The notes below the pieces were generated by a model. It had not been told where the DNA came from. It made no database searches and was given only the letters and a program-made list of their open reading frames with translations. Positions 44,726 through 54,273 of a stretch of DNA of 64,000 nt are shown in pieces; position 1 is the stretch's first letter, and each line of letters starts with the position of its first letter. A program made the position numbers and the translations under genes. The stretch spans positions 9,157 to 73,156 of the forward strand of contig JAZJZF010000026.1 of NCBI GenBank assembly GCA_040389965.1, in the 5' to 3' direction. Origin of the DNA: UBA4416 sp040389965. GTDB lineage: Bacteria > Bacteroidota > Bacteroidia > B-17B0 > Aurantibacillaceae.

Positions 44726-47700
44726 TTATTTACACTATTAAAATATTCGTTAACCTTTTGTTTATAGTAAGGCGTTAAACTTGGTGGGACGGTGTTTAAC
44801 AACTCTAATTCTTTTTCTTTAAGTCTTTTATACTCTAAAAATTGCGTAGGGTTACTTAAAACTTGATTTTTTGCTTCATTACTTTTCCTTTTTTCCTCCT
44901 GGTCGCGTTCCCGCTCCGCTTTTTCGCTTTCTAAAAGTTTAGTTAAGATATCCTGCTGGCGTTTCATCGTTTCCTGGGTAATTTGGCGGTTAACGATGTC
45001 TTTTTCAGTTTGTTCCATCAGATCTGTTAAGTTACCACCCGGGTTAGAACCGCCATCTTTCTTAATTTTATCCATCATTTGCTGCATTTGCCGCCTGATT
45101 GCCTCCTGTTGTGCAGCCATTTTAGCCAATTGTTCACTCATGCCTTGTCCCTGCATACCGGGCATCATACCCTGTTGTCCTTGCTGGCCCATACCCCCTT
45201 GTCCACCCGGTTTCTGGCCTCCCGGCTTTTGCCCAGGTTTATCTCCGGGTTTTTGTCCACCCGGTTTATTTCCTTGTTGTTCCAATTGTTTTTTTAAGTC
45301 TTCCAATTGCTGGTTAAGCTTTTGCTGCATTTGTTTCATGCTTTGCATGCTTGGTTTACCATCGCCCGGTTTCCCCTGACCTGGTTTCCCTTTCCCCGGT
45401 TTTTTACAACTGCCATTTCCCGGTTTGCCATCTTTTTTTTCCTTGGCTTGTTTCTGCATGTTCTCTAACGATTCGTTTAGCATTAAGGCTAAATTATTGA
45501 TAGAGGTCATAGAATACTGCATACGCATCTGAGCATTGGATTGCATACGTTCTGCCAGTTCAGAAACCGCTTTACCCATATTCATATTAATGGCCGAGAT
45601 TTCGCGGTTAATGGTAGCACTTATTTGTGGTTGCCTTTTACTTAAAGCCAACAAACTATCTTCAATGATCTTTGAATCGTCCTGTAATTTTTTTTGCGTT
45701 TGAGTTACTTTTAAATATTGAGGATTATCAGTGCGTAGTTTTGCTAACTGCCCCATCAGGTCTTCCTGTGCAAACGATAAATTTAACAGGTTCTCTAAGA
45801 TCTGTCTGGCTGCCTGCATATCTTCTTCCTCCTGTTCCTGCTGCATTTTATCCATAGCCTGCTGCATCTGATCTTTCATCTCCTGCATCTTGTCAGAAGC
45901 CTCCTTTTGAGATTTGGAAGCGTTCTTTTTATTGTTCTGATTCAGTTGCTCAGAACTTTTTTCCATTTCTTTGCTGATCTCGTTCTGTTTTTCTTCTGTT
46001 TTCGGCAATTCGTTAGGTTGCTCAAGAGCCTCATTTTTCTCCTGCATTTCCTTAAGATCTTTTTTCAGATCGTCAAACTGTTTATTTAAATCGTCTTGCT
46101 TTTTTTCTAATTCTTTAGAATCTACCGGTTTTTTGTCCTTGGCATCTTTAGTGTCCTTTGATTTTTCGTCTTTATTTGGATCATTTTTATTGTCTTTTTT
46201 GTCCTGATTCTCTTTGGTTTGCTCTGTCTCTTTCTTTAAAGCATCTTCCTTGTTTTTCAATTCGTCCAGTTTATCAATGGCTTGCTGCATTTTTTGCTCC
46301 ACTTCCATTTGCTTAAAGGCTTCCAATGTTCTGTCGAGTTCTTTCTCCATGTCTTTATTCGACAGTTTTAATTCTTCCAGTTTTTGTTGCACCTGGTTTT
46401 TATCTAATTTATCCAATAGCTTGTTGAGTTCATCAAATAATTTTTTCATTTCGGGAGTCATGATGTTCTCAAACAATTGTTCTAATTGTTTTTGTTTTTC
46501 TAAAAGAGACTCATCGGGTGGTGTAAATTCCTGCTGTTGCTGATTATTAAGTTGGTTTTCCTGTTTTGTTTGTTCTATTTTGTTTTTGAGCTCGTTTTGT
46601 TTCTTTAAAATATCTTCCAGTTTTTTCTTTTCGTCATAGCCCATTTGTTTTTTATCGTTGAGCTTTTTACTTAATTCATTAATATCTTTTTGAAGATCTT
46701 TGGCTTTTTTAATGCCATCATCGAGGTCTTTTTTAATTTCAGAATTACTTTTATCTGTAGCCTCATTCATCTCATCAACCGTTGGTGCTTTGAACAACAT
46801 GGTTTGTGTTTTGGCAGATTTTGAGCCGTTTACGCCATCGTTATCCCATACTTCGAAATAGTATTCAATTTTATCTCCGGGTTGTAAACTAAAACGCGAA
46901 GCATCTAAAAAATAAAAATAAGGTTGTGTGATCTGTTGTTTAGTAACGCCTATGAGCTGCTCGCCACTTTTTACCATCGGCTTACCGGTAGAATCCTGCG
47001 TATAATGTGTGTATTTAAAAGCAAGGCGTGTAAAACCATAATCATCTTTTACGATGCCCGAAAAATAAATGTTTTTGGTATTTAAAGAATCTATTTTCTC
47101 GCTTACATCAATAGCCGGTACCTGATCAGGAATGACGCTCAATGTATAATTCGCTGAATCCGGATTTTGTTTCAAAAAATGGTTCAATGTTTTAATGCTG
47201 TAAGTTGTGCTTTGCATCATGCGTTTCGAAAACGAAAATTCGTCATTGCTTGTCTGAGTAGAATTAATTAACGTATCGGCAAAATGAAGAAATACATTAT
47301 CGGTGTTTTTTGTATGGAAGACCCATTGCATTTTTGTTCCTTGCGGTAACTGCATATCTCCAACGTTTGAAACCGTTTCGTTTTTTTTATTTAAGTAGGT
47401 AGGATACGTTAACTGAATGTCGAACTTCATAAGCATTGGCTTTGGAAGCACAGAGAGCTCATATGACTTTGAATTAAAACCTGCGGCATTAAATACAAAG
47501 TCCTGATTTTTTTGAACGTTTTTTAAAGTGTATGTGAAATTAAGGTTATCACTTTTTTCCATTTTATGTTCAATGCCATCAACAGAAATAAACACTTCAT
47601 TAGGAATTTCGTTACCGTTTAATTTTAATTGAACGGTGTAATCCTGCTGCTGTATAGCTTCTAAAGAAGTGTTCGTAATAACGAACTGAAAGGGTGCTGC

Positions 47701-48282
47701 TTTTTCGAAATAGGTTTGATGAAAGATGATACGTTCGGTACCGTCTTTGATAATATTTGGTTTTATCGCAAATATTAAAAGCATTAATGCCAAAGGGGGT
47801 AGGGCAAATCTTAAGTAACGTTTATTCTCATTTAAGTTAATAGCAGAGGAAAAAGGAATAGGTTTGAGTTCTTCCATTTTTTGATTAATGCTTGCCGTTA
47901 AAAGATCTGAAGATAAAATGGATCCTGAGTTCCGCTGCAATTGCAGGGTATTTAGCAATTTATCATTAATGGAATGGAAGTGTGTGCCAACAATATTTGC
48001 TGCTTCATCGTAACTGATAATTGCTCCCAGTTTATTTAATTTTAAAACGGGGATCAAAATATAACGGGTTAGTACAAAGCCGCTGGCCAATAAGAACAGG
48101 TAAAATAAAACGGTGCGCGTGGTTGTTCCAAACTCCGCAAAATATTCGGCAACCACCAAAAATAAAAATGCTGCAACAAGCAAACCGGTTGTGTATAGGA
48201 AGCCTCTCAGAAGTTGATTTTTGTAATACTTTCGTATAAACTCATCTAACTTTAAAATCAGTATATTTTGTTGTGGAGCCAA
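44722..48282 (-). CDS. DUF4175-family membrane protein with long coiled coils
   Basis: A 1,186-residue protein: two TM helices near the N-terminus (about 25-45 and 55-75), a third at about 155-172, an Ig/beta-rich extracytoplasmic region (about 180-530), then a very long Lys/Glu/Gln coiled-coil and low-complexity region (about 540-1000), a Gly/Pro/Lys/Gln-rich stretch (about 990-1075, repeated KPG motifs) and a final helical part. This is the layout of DUF4175 proteins of Bacteroidota, whose function is unknown; an envelope structural role is inferred. The only start compatible with the N-terminal sequence is TTG at 48282, 17 nt after a TAAATTTG element. It is the first gene of the operon to ybeY. 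Confidence 0.85.
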   Translation of the reverse strand: MAPQQNILILKLDEFIRKYYKNQLLRGFLYTTGLLVAAFLFLVVAEYFAEFGTTTRTVLFYLFLLASGFVLTRYILIPVLKLNKLGAIISYDEAANIVGTHFHSINDKLLNTLQLQRNSGSILSSDLLTASINQKMEELKPIPFSSAINLNENKRYLRFALPPLALMLLIFAIKPNIIKDGTERIIFHQTYFEKAAPFQFVITNTSLEAIQQQDYTVQLKLNGNEIPNEVFISVDGIEHKMEKSDNLNFTYTLKNVQKNQDFVFNAAGFNSKSYELSVLPKPMLMKFDIQLTYPTYLNKKNETVSNVGDMQLPQGTKMQWVFHTKNTDNVFLHFADTLINSTQTSNDEFSFSKRMMQSTTYSIKTLNHFLKQNPDSANYTLSVIPDQVPAIDVSEKIDSLNTKNIYFSGIVKDDYGFTRLAFKYTHYTQDSTGKPMVKSGEQLIGVTKQQITQPYFYFLDASRFSLQPGDKIEYYFEVWDNDGVNGSKSAKTQTMLFKAPTVDEMNEATDKSNSEIKKDLDDGIKKAKDLQKDINELSKKLNDKKQMGYDEKKKLEDILKKQNELKNKIEQTKQENQLNNQQQQEFTPPDESLLEKQKQLEQLFENIMTPEMKKLFDELNKLLDKLDKNQVQQKLEELKLSNKDMEKELDRTLEAFKQMEVEQKMQQAIDKLDELKNKEDALKKETEQTKENQDKKDNKNDPNKDEKSKDTKDAKDKKPVDSKELEKKQDDLNKQFDDLKKDLKEMQEKNEALEQPNELPKTEEKQNEISKEMEKSSEQLNQNNKKNASKSQKEASDKMQEMKDQMQQAMDKMQQEQEEEDMQAARQILENLLNLSFAQEDLMGQLAKLRTDNPQYLKVTQTQKKLQDDSKIIEDSLLALSKRQPQISATINREISAINMNMGKAVSELAERMQSNAQMRMQYSMTSINNLALMLNESLENMQKQAKEKKDGKPGNGSCKKPGKGKPGQGKPGDGKPSMQSMKQMQQKLNQQLEDLKKQLEQQGNKPGGQKPGDKPGQKPGGQKPGGQGGMGQQGQQGMMPGMQGQGMSEQLAKMAAQQEAIRRQMQQMMDKIKKDGGSNPGGNLTDLMEQTEKDIVNRQITQETMKRQQDILTKLLESEKAERERDQEEKRKSNEAKNQVLSNPTQFLEYKRLKEKELELLNTVPPSLTPYYKQKVNEYFNSVNK

Positions 48283-48298
48283 GGCTAAGGTATTTACA

Positions 48299-48306
48299 CA
48301 AATTTA
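48299..48306 (-). promoter_or_regulatory. -7 element of the DUF4175 operon
   Basis: TAAATTTG on the minus strand, full consensus, with T-rich sequence about 20 bp upstream. Confidence 0.55.
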
Positions 48307-48434
48307 GCGAAATGGCTTGTTTGTTAAAAGAAAATTAGTGTTAAATGGCATTATCTTTTTGCAAGCGCTAAAATGAATGAGTAATAGGGGTGTTACAATT
48401 ATTGAAAATACCCCGTTAAATGGATGTTTATCGT

Positions 48435-48442
48435 TAACTTTG
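48435..48442 (+). promoter_or_regulatory. -7 element of the repeat-rich T9SS protein gene
   Basis: TAACTTTG, full consensus, 26 nt before the ATG at 48469; no clear -33 TTTG. Confidence 0.5.
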
Positions 48443-48468
48443 GTCTGTTTAACAGGTAATATGCGACG

Positions 48469-51400
48469 ATGAAATCTATAAAGGGATTGTTAGCCAGATA
48501 TTTTGCAGTAATGTTTATGATAAGCTTACTGGCATTTTCAAATAAGAGTTTTTCACAATGTTCATGTACTCCAACCAGTGCGTTTCCAACAACGGTGAAT
48601 GGAATAACGATTAATTTAAGTAATACCGGGAGTGTTACAAACTATGGTGCCAACTGGCCAAGCTGCGGTTTAAGTGCAGGCCCCATGTGGGTTGGTTCTG
48701 CAGGACCCTTTACTCAAACATTTACATTTTCGTCGCCGGTAAATAATGTGTATTACGTCATTACAGCGGCCAGTGTTGCCAGCGGAGGCCCTGAATCATT
48801 TACATTTTCTGTTGGTTCGGGTGTTTTAAGTGCAAGCCAGTGTGGTGGAACCTGTCCTTTTACGCAGGTTGGAAATTCTTTTACCTGTACGGGTCCCGAT
48901 GATGGTACCATGGTGCTTTTATCGTCCACCTCCAATTATACCTCTTTCACTGTTTCCGGTGGCGGTGGAAGTAACGGAAGTCTGGCAGGAATTTGTGTTC
49001 AGTCTTTTTCCTCTTGTGTAACGCCTACTTTAACTATTTCTCCTTCATCTTCTGTTTGTTTTGGAGCAGCTAAAACGCTTACGGTTTCGGGTTCAAGTTC
49101 TTATAGCTGGAGTCCTGCTATCTCATTAAGTAGTTCCACAGGAAGTGTTGTTACAGCAGCACCCGGCACAACCACAACCTATTCGGTATTGGCAGGTGCA
49201 GGAACCTGTACGGCAATCGCCTATACAACGTTGAGTGTTACACCAAGTCCAACGGTTATTGCCAGTCCAACGTCAACTACCATATGCCGCGGTTCATCTG
49301 CTACTCTTACAGCATCGGGGGCTACTTCTTATACCTGGAATCCATCAGCTACTTTAAGCAGTGCCAATGCTACGGTGGTTACGGCATCGCCAACGGTCAC
49401 AACAACTTATACGGTTACAGGATCAAATGCCACGTGTACCAATTCGGCTGTGGTTACGGTGAGTGTCGCACCCAATCCTACACTTACATTAATTCCAGCT
49501 ACTGCTACTATTTGTGCGGGTGCTTCCACAACTTTATCTGCTACGGGCGCTACGAGTTATACATGGAGTCCGTCTACAGCGTTAAGTAATCCAAACCTTG
49601 CTACAGTAGTAGCATCCCCTACTATAACCACTAATTATACAGTTACAGGTGCAACAGGAATCTGTACCAATACGGCAGTAGCAACAGTCAGTGTTATTGC
49701 TATACCGGTGCTTACGGTTTCGCCTCAAACGCCAACTATTTGTGCGGGGTCATCTACAACCCTGACAGCAGCAGGAGCTACTTCTTACACCTGGAGTCCT
49801 GCTTTGGGATTAAGTGCCACAGGTGGAAGTGTTGTTGTAGCTTCTCCGGCATCAACAACAGCTTATAGTATTACGGCAGGCATTGGTACTTGTACAAGTG
49901 TTATTGGTGCTACGGTTAACATTAATCCTGTTCCAACATTAACTTTAACGCCGGCGCTTTCATCTATTTGCCTGGGAACTTCATCTACGTTAACGGCTAC
50001 AGGTGCTACTTCGTATACCTGGGATCCTCCGGCAGGACTTAGCACAACCACAGGTTCTGTTGTTGTGGCTTCTCCAACAGCTTCTACAAATTATACAGTT
50101 ACAGGCTTAATAGGTATATGCAGTAATACAGCTGTTGCCACCGTTAATATTTTTTCGGTACCTATTCTTACAGTTTCACCACAAACGGCTACAATTTGTG
50201 CCGGAAGTTCTGTTACTTTAGCAATAACAGGCACAACGAGTTATACATGGTCGCCGGCAACGGGTCTGAATACTACCACTGGAAGTTCCGTAGTGGCTTC
50301 TCCGGGTGTAAATACAATATACACTGTTATAGGTGGTGTTGGATCCTGCACTGCTGCATTACAGGCTACGGTTACAGTAGATCCTATTCCAACCTTAACT
50401 TTAACGCCAACGGCAATAAGTATTTGTGCAGGTACTTCCACTACTTTAACGGTAGCAGGAACCTCTACTTCTTATACCTGGAGCCCTTCGGGAACATTAA
50501 ATACGTCTTCGGGTAATACCGTTATTGCAACACCGCTTAGTACAAATATTTATTCTATAACAGGTGCTTTAAATTCTTGTACAGCTATTGCTACTGCTAC
50601 AGTAAATGTTATTGCCAATCCTACGCTTAGTATTGTTGCTAATACTAACGTATGTGCCGGAAACAGCGCAACGCTTAATGTAAGCGGAGCAGCAACTTAT
50701 TCGTGGAGTCCTTCTGCCAATCTTAATACTTCAACAGGAAGCGTAGTGGTATCTACGCCTGCCAATACAACGGCTTATTCTATTATAGGAACACTTAATA
50801 CCTGTACGGCTGTTGCTAATACTACAGTAACAGTTATTCCGTTACCTGTTATTGTAATGGGAGCAGATGCAAATATTTGTTCCGGCACACAAGCTTCTAT
50901 TTCTGCGTCGGGTGCTTCCACGTATAGCTGGATTCCTTCTGCAGGGCTTTTAACTTCTACGGGAGGAACAATTAATGCTTCTCCAAATAGTACAACAATT
51001 TATACAGTTACAGGAACAACTTCAGGTTGTAGTTCAACAGGTAGCTTAACTGTTTTTGTAACGCCAACGCCTACTATTACAGCAACTGCAGTACCATCAT
51101 CTATTTGTAAAGGTACAAGTTCTTCACTTACAGCCAGTGGCGCTACAACTTATACCTGGTCGCCAAATACATATTTAACGGTTGACAACTTACCAAATAC
51201 GGTAGCCAGCCCTATATTAACGACTAACTATACTATTATAGGAGCTAACGGTTCGTGTGTTTCCTCTAATACGGTTGAGGTTACCGTTATACCTACAGCT
51301 ACACCTGTTGTAAATGGAGTTGCGGCAATTTGCTTAGGTCAATCTACTATTATTGAAGCAACAGGTGGTACAATTTATCATTGGTTACCTTTAACCGGTA

Positions 51401-52050
51401 TGGTAAGTGCTGATCTCGCAAGTACTGTGGTTAGGCCAACAGCAACAACAGTATACACGGTTACAGTTTCCGGTAATGGGTTATGTCCTTCTACGACTAC
51501 AGTTGAGGTGGTTGTTAATCCCGTACCTCATGTGTATGCAGGCAGAGATACTACTATCAACATAGATGAATATACCACTTTAGTGGGAACCGGCGATGTA
51601 GAAGTAGGCTTCCTGGCACCTACACCAACGCCTTTACTTTGTAATTTCTGCAACTCTATTGTTGTAAATCCACAGGAAACTACCTGCTATGTTTTAAGAG
51701 GAGAAAACGGTTATCATTGCTATGATTACGATACGGTTTGTGTGTATGTTACAAAAGATTATAATATTTATATTCCAAATGCTTTTACGCCTAATGAGGA
51801 TGGAAACAATGATGAGTTTATACCTGTTGGTTATGGATTATCGGAGATAAGGCTCACTATCTTTGACAGATGGGGAACTCAGATCTTTACAAGCAACGAC
51901 ACCCATATAGGTTGGGATGGAAGCAATAAAGGCAAGCAATGTGAGCAGGGAGTTTATATTTACCAGGCCGAAATTAAAACGATGGCAGGAAATGTTGAGA
52001 AACGAACCGGGCATGTAACCTTACTACCTAAATCGGTTATTAAGAATTAA
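48469..52050 (+). CDS. Repeat-rich surface protein with T9SS type B domain
   Basis: A 1,193-residue secreted protein. Signal peptide to about residue 29 (KSFSQ), a unique N-terminal domain (about 30-185) with paired cysteines, then 11 Ig/PKD-like repeats of about 78 residues. The repeat signature is S-x-T-I-C-x-G-x-S-x-T-L-x-A-x-G-A-x-S-Y-x-W-x-P, followed by V-V-A-S-P-x-x-T-T-x-Y-x-V-T-G. A linker with clustered cysteines (LLCNFCNSI ... TTCYVLRG) leads to the CHU_C domain (YIPNAFTPNEDGNND ... FDRWG ... GWDGSNKGKQCEQGVYIYQAEI). It is a predicted T9SS cargo, adhesive or structural. It ends at a shared terminator with dxs. Confidence 0.9.
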   Translation: MKSIKGLLARYFAVMFMISLLAFSNKSFSQCSCTPTSAFPTTVNGITINLSNTGSVTNYGANWPSCGLSAGPMWVGSAGPFTQTFTFSSPVNNVYYVITAASVASGGPESFTFSVGSGVLSASQCGGTCPFTQVGNSFTCTGPDDGTMVLLSSTSNYTSFTVSGGGGSNGSLAGICVQSFSSCVTPTLTISPSSSVCFGAAKTLTVSGSSSYSWSPAISLSSSTGSVVTAAPGTTTTYSVLAGAGTCTAIAYTTLSVTPSPTVIASPTSTTICRGSSATLTASGATSYTWNPSATLSSANATVVTASPTVTTTYTVTGSNATCTNSAVVTVSVAPNPTLTLIPATATICAGASTTLSATGATSYTWSPSTALSNPNLATVVASPTITTNYTVTGATGICTNTAVATVSVIAIPVLTVSPQTPTICAGSSTTLTAAGATSYTWSPALGLSATGGSVVVASPASTTAYSITAGIGTCTSVIGATVNINPVPTLTLTPALSSICLGTSSTLTATGATSYTWDPPAGLSTTTGSVVVASPTASTNYTVTGLIGICSNTAVATVNIFSVPILTVSPQTATICAGSSVTLAITGTTSYTWSPATGLNTTTGSSVVASPGVNTIYTVIGGVGSCTAALQATVTVDPIPTLTLTPTAISICAGTSTTLTVAGTSTSYTWSPSGTLNTSSGNTVIATPLSTNIYSITGALNSCTAIATATVNVIANPTLSIVANTNVCAGNSATLNVSGAATYSWSPSANLNTSTGSVVVSTPANTTAYSIIGTLNTCTAVANTTVTVIPLPVIVMGADANICSGTQASISASGASTYSWIPSAGLLTSTGGTINASPNSTTIYTVTGTTSGCSSTGSLTVFVTPTPTITATAVPSSICKGTSSSLTASGATTYTWSPNTYLTVDNLPNTVASPILTTNYTIIGANGSCVSSNTVEVTVIPTATPVVNGVAAICLGQSTIIEATGGTIYHWLPLTGMVSADLASTVVRPTATTVYTVTVSGNGLCPSTTTVEVVVNPVPHVYAGRDTTINIDEYTTLVGTGDVEVGFLAPTPTPLLCNFCNSIVVNPQETTCYVLRGENGYHCYDYDTVCVYVTKDYNIYIPNAFTPNEDGNNDEFIPVGYGLSEIRLTIFDRWGTQIFTSNDTHIGWDGSNKGKQCEQGVYIYQAEIKTMAGNVEKRTGHVTLLPKSVIKN

Positions 52051-52083
52051 AAAAAGCCCGGTAATCATATACCGGGCTTTTTT
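52051..52083. terminator. Bidirectional terminator between the T9SS protein gene and dxs
   Basis: A perfect 13-bp stem AAAAAGCCCGGTA / TACCGGGCTTTTT with a 6-nt loop; T runs on both strands, between converging genes. Confidence 0.92.
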
Positions 52084-52104
52084 ACTGTATTTCTGTTAAA
52101 ATAA

Positions 52105-54054
52105 TTAGCTGATCTTTCTTTCTTTTTTTTCTTTCAAAAGCTCTGTAATCTCCTGTTGAATCTGGCTTACAGAGAAACCGCATTCTTCATACAGTTCGCT
52201 TTGTTCGCCATGTTCAATAAATTTATCAGGAATACCCATACGTTTTACTTGTGCGCTGTAACCATTATCAGCCATAAATTCAAGAACAGCACTGCCTACA
52301 CCGCCTACAATAGTTCCGTCTTCGATAGTAATTATTTTTTTGTAGCGTGTAAACACTTCATGTAACATCGCTTCATCCAAAGGTTTTGCAAAACGCAAAT
52401 CATAGTGCGCAGGCTGAATCCCTTCTGCTTCGAGGTTTTTAATGGCTTCCACAGCAAAATTACCCGGATGCCCTAACGATAAAATAGCAATGTCTTTTCC
52501 GTCTTTTAATTTACGGCCTTTTCCGATCTCCAGTTTTTTGAAAGGTGTTTTCCAGTTTACCATCACACCATTTCCTCTAGGGTAACGGATGCTGAAAGGA
52601 CCTGTGGTTTCTTCCAATTGCGCTGTATACATTAAATTACGGAGCTCCTCTTCATTCATAGGCGCACTTACGATCATGTTTGGAATACAACGGAAGTAGG
52701 CAATGTCAAAAGCTCCGTGATGAGTAGGGCCATCGGCACCTGCAAGGCCACCACGATCGAGGCATAATACTACTTTTAAATTTTGTAGGGCTACATCGTG
52801 TACCACCTGATCGTAGGCACGTTGCATGAAAGATGAATAAATATTACAGAAAGGCACTAAGCCTTGTGTTGCTAACCCTGCGCTGAATGTAACAGCATGC
52901 TGTTCGGCAATACCAACGTCAAAAGCTCTGTCCGGCATAGCTTTCATCATAATATTTAAAGAACAACCCGAAGGCATAGCGGGAGTAATTCCCATTATTT
53001 TTGGATTTTGTTCAGCCAGCTCAACAATGGTATGGCCAAATACATCCTGGTATTTTGGAGGTTGTGGTTCTTTTGGAACCACTTTAATAATTTCGCCGGT
53101 ATCTTTATTGAATAAGCCCGGAGCATGCCATAGGGTTGGGTTTCCTTCTTCACTGAACTGATACCCTTTTCCTTTTTGAGTTAAAACGTGTAATAATTTA
53201 GGGCCGGGGATATCTTTCAGATCCTGCATGATCTTTGTTAAACGCACCACATCGTGGCCATCCACAGGACCAAAATACCTGAACTTTAACGATTCAAATA
53301 AATTACTTTGTTTTAATAAACTTGTTTTAACGGCATTCTCAATCTTTGATGCAATTTCCTGCGCGTTAGGGCCAAATTTGCTAATCTTTCCGAGTAATTC
53401 CCAAACTTTATCTTTTGTTTTATTGTAAGTGTGAGAAGTAGTAATATCGGTTAAATAATCTCTTAAAGCACCAACGTTAGGGTCAATGCTCATACAGTTA
53501 TCGTTTAAAACAACCAACAGATTGGCATTTTCACTTCCGGCATGATTCAATCCTTCAAAGGCCATACCGGCTGTCATGGAACCATCGCCGATAACAGCAA
53601 TATGTTGTTTTTTGTTTTCTTTGTTATAACGGGAAGCAACAGCCATACCAAGGGCTGCACTGATAGAGGTAGAAGAGTGACCTACGCCAAAAGTATCATA
53701 TTCACTTTCCGAACGTTTTGGAAAACCACTAATGCCTTTGTAAATACGGTTTGTATGAAAAATATCTTTTCGGCCTGTAATGATTTTATGTCCGTAAGCT
53801 TGGTGGCCAACGTCCCAAACCAATTGGTCGTACGGGGTGTTAAACACGTAATGCAAAGCCGTTGTCAATTCCACAACTCCTAAGGACGCTCCAAAGTGAC
53901 CGCCTTTGGTAGAAACAATGTCAATAATGTATTGACGTAATTCTTTACAAAATTGTTCTAATTGATCTTCCTTAAGAAGTTTTAAATCAGCGGGAGAATT
54001 TACTTTGGCTAATAAATCGCCTGGTATTACACCTGAACCTTTAATAATTTCCAT
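52105..54054 (-). CDS. dxs: 1-deoxy-D-xylulose-5-phosphate synthase
   Basis: A 649-residue thiamine-diphosphate enzyme that makes DXP from pyruvate and glyceraldehyde 3-phosphate, the first step of the MEP isoprenoid pathway and also of thiamine and pyridoxal synthesis. Motifs: GGHFGASLGVVELTTALH, VGHQAYGHKIITGR, the ThDP motif GDGSMTAGMAFEG ... NDNCMSI, DRGGLAGADGPTHHGAFD and the transketolase C-terminal domain (IEDGTIVGGVGSAVLEF). Length is normal. The start at 54054 fits the family. A -7 element lies 63 bp upstream. Shares the downstream terminator. Confidence 0.97.
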   Translation of the reverse strand: MEIIKGSGVIPGDLLAKVNSPADLKLLKEDQLEQFCKELRQYIIDIVSTKGGHFGASLGVVELTTALHYVFNTPYDQLVWDVGHQAYGHKIITGRKDIFHTNRIYKGISGFPKRSESEYDTFGVGHSSTSISAALGMAVASRYNKENKKQHIAVIGDGSMTAGMAFEGLNHAGSENANLLVVLNDNCMSIDPNVGALRDYLTDITTSHTYNKTKDKVWELLGKISKFGPNAQEIASKIENAVKTSLLKQSNLFESLKFRYFGPVDGHDVVRLTKIMQDLKDIPGPKLLHVLTQKGKGYQFSEEGNPTLWHAPGLFNKDTGEIIKVVPKEPQPPKYQDVFGHTIVELAEQNPKIMGITPAMPSGCSLNIMMKAMPDRAFDVGIAEQHAVTFSAGLATQGLVPFCNIYSSFMQRAYDQVVHDVALQNLKVVLCLDRGGLAGADGPTHHGAFDIAYFRCIPNMIVSAPMNEEELRNLMYTAQLEETTGPFSIRYPRGNGVMVNWKTPFKKLEIGKGRKLKDGKDIAILSLGHPGNFAVEAIKNLEAEGIQPAHYDLRFAKPLDEAMLHEVFTRYKKIITIEDGTIVGGVGSAVLEFMADNGYSAQVKRMGIPDKFIEHGEQSELYEECGFSVSQIQQEITELLKEKKERKIS

Positions 54055-54116
54055 GAATTCGTATTACGTTTAACTGTCAAAAAAATCAGGGTAGTTTGCC
54101 CTTAATAATTTGTATA

Positions 54117-54124
54117 CAAAGATA
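54117..54124 (-). promoter_or_regulatory. -7 element of dxs
   Basis: TATCTTTG on the minus strand, full consensus; T-rich sequence at the -33 position. Confidence 0.5.
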
Positions 54125-54211
54125 AACTATTTTATGTATTCTAAAAACGGAATTTGGGGTTGTATTATTACCATTAATAGGTTAACAAACGTTAATAGAG
54201 GGCATAAAAAT

Positions 54212-54219
54212 TATTTTTG
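54212..54219 (+). promoter_or_regulatory. -7 element of the membrane 'recombinase' gene
   Basis: TATTTTTG, full consensus, 54 nt before the ATG at 54274. Confidence 0.5.
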
Positions 54220-54273
54220 CGAATTGTGCCAAATAGCTATTTAAAACGCTTAATTTTCCAAATTATAACGTAT

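Noticed and set aside
44996..46543. Plus-strand ORFs rich in Ser, Cys, Phe and Pro opposite DUF4175
   Set aside because: Antisense shadows of the Lys/Glu/Gln-rich coiled coil; low complexity and no start context.
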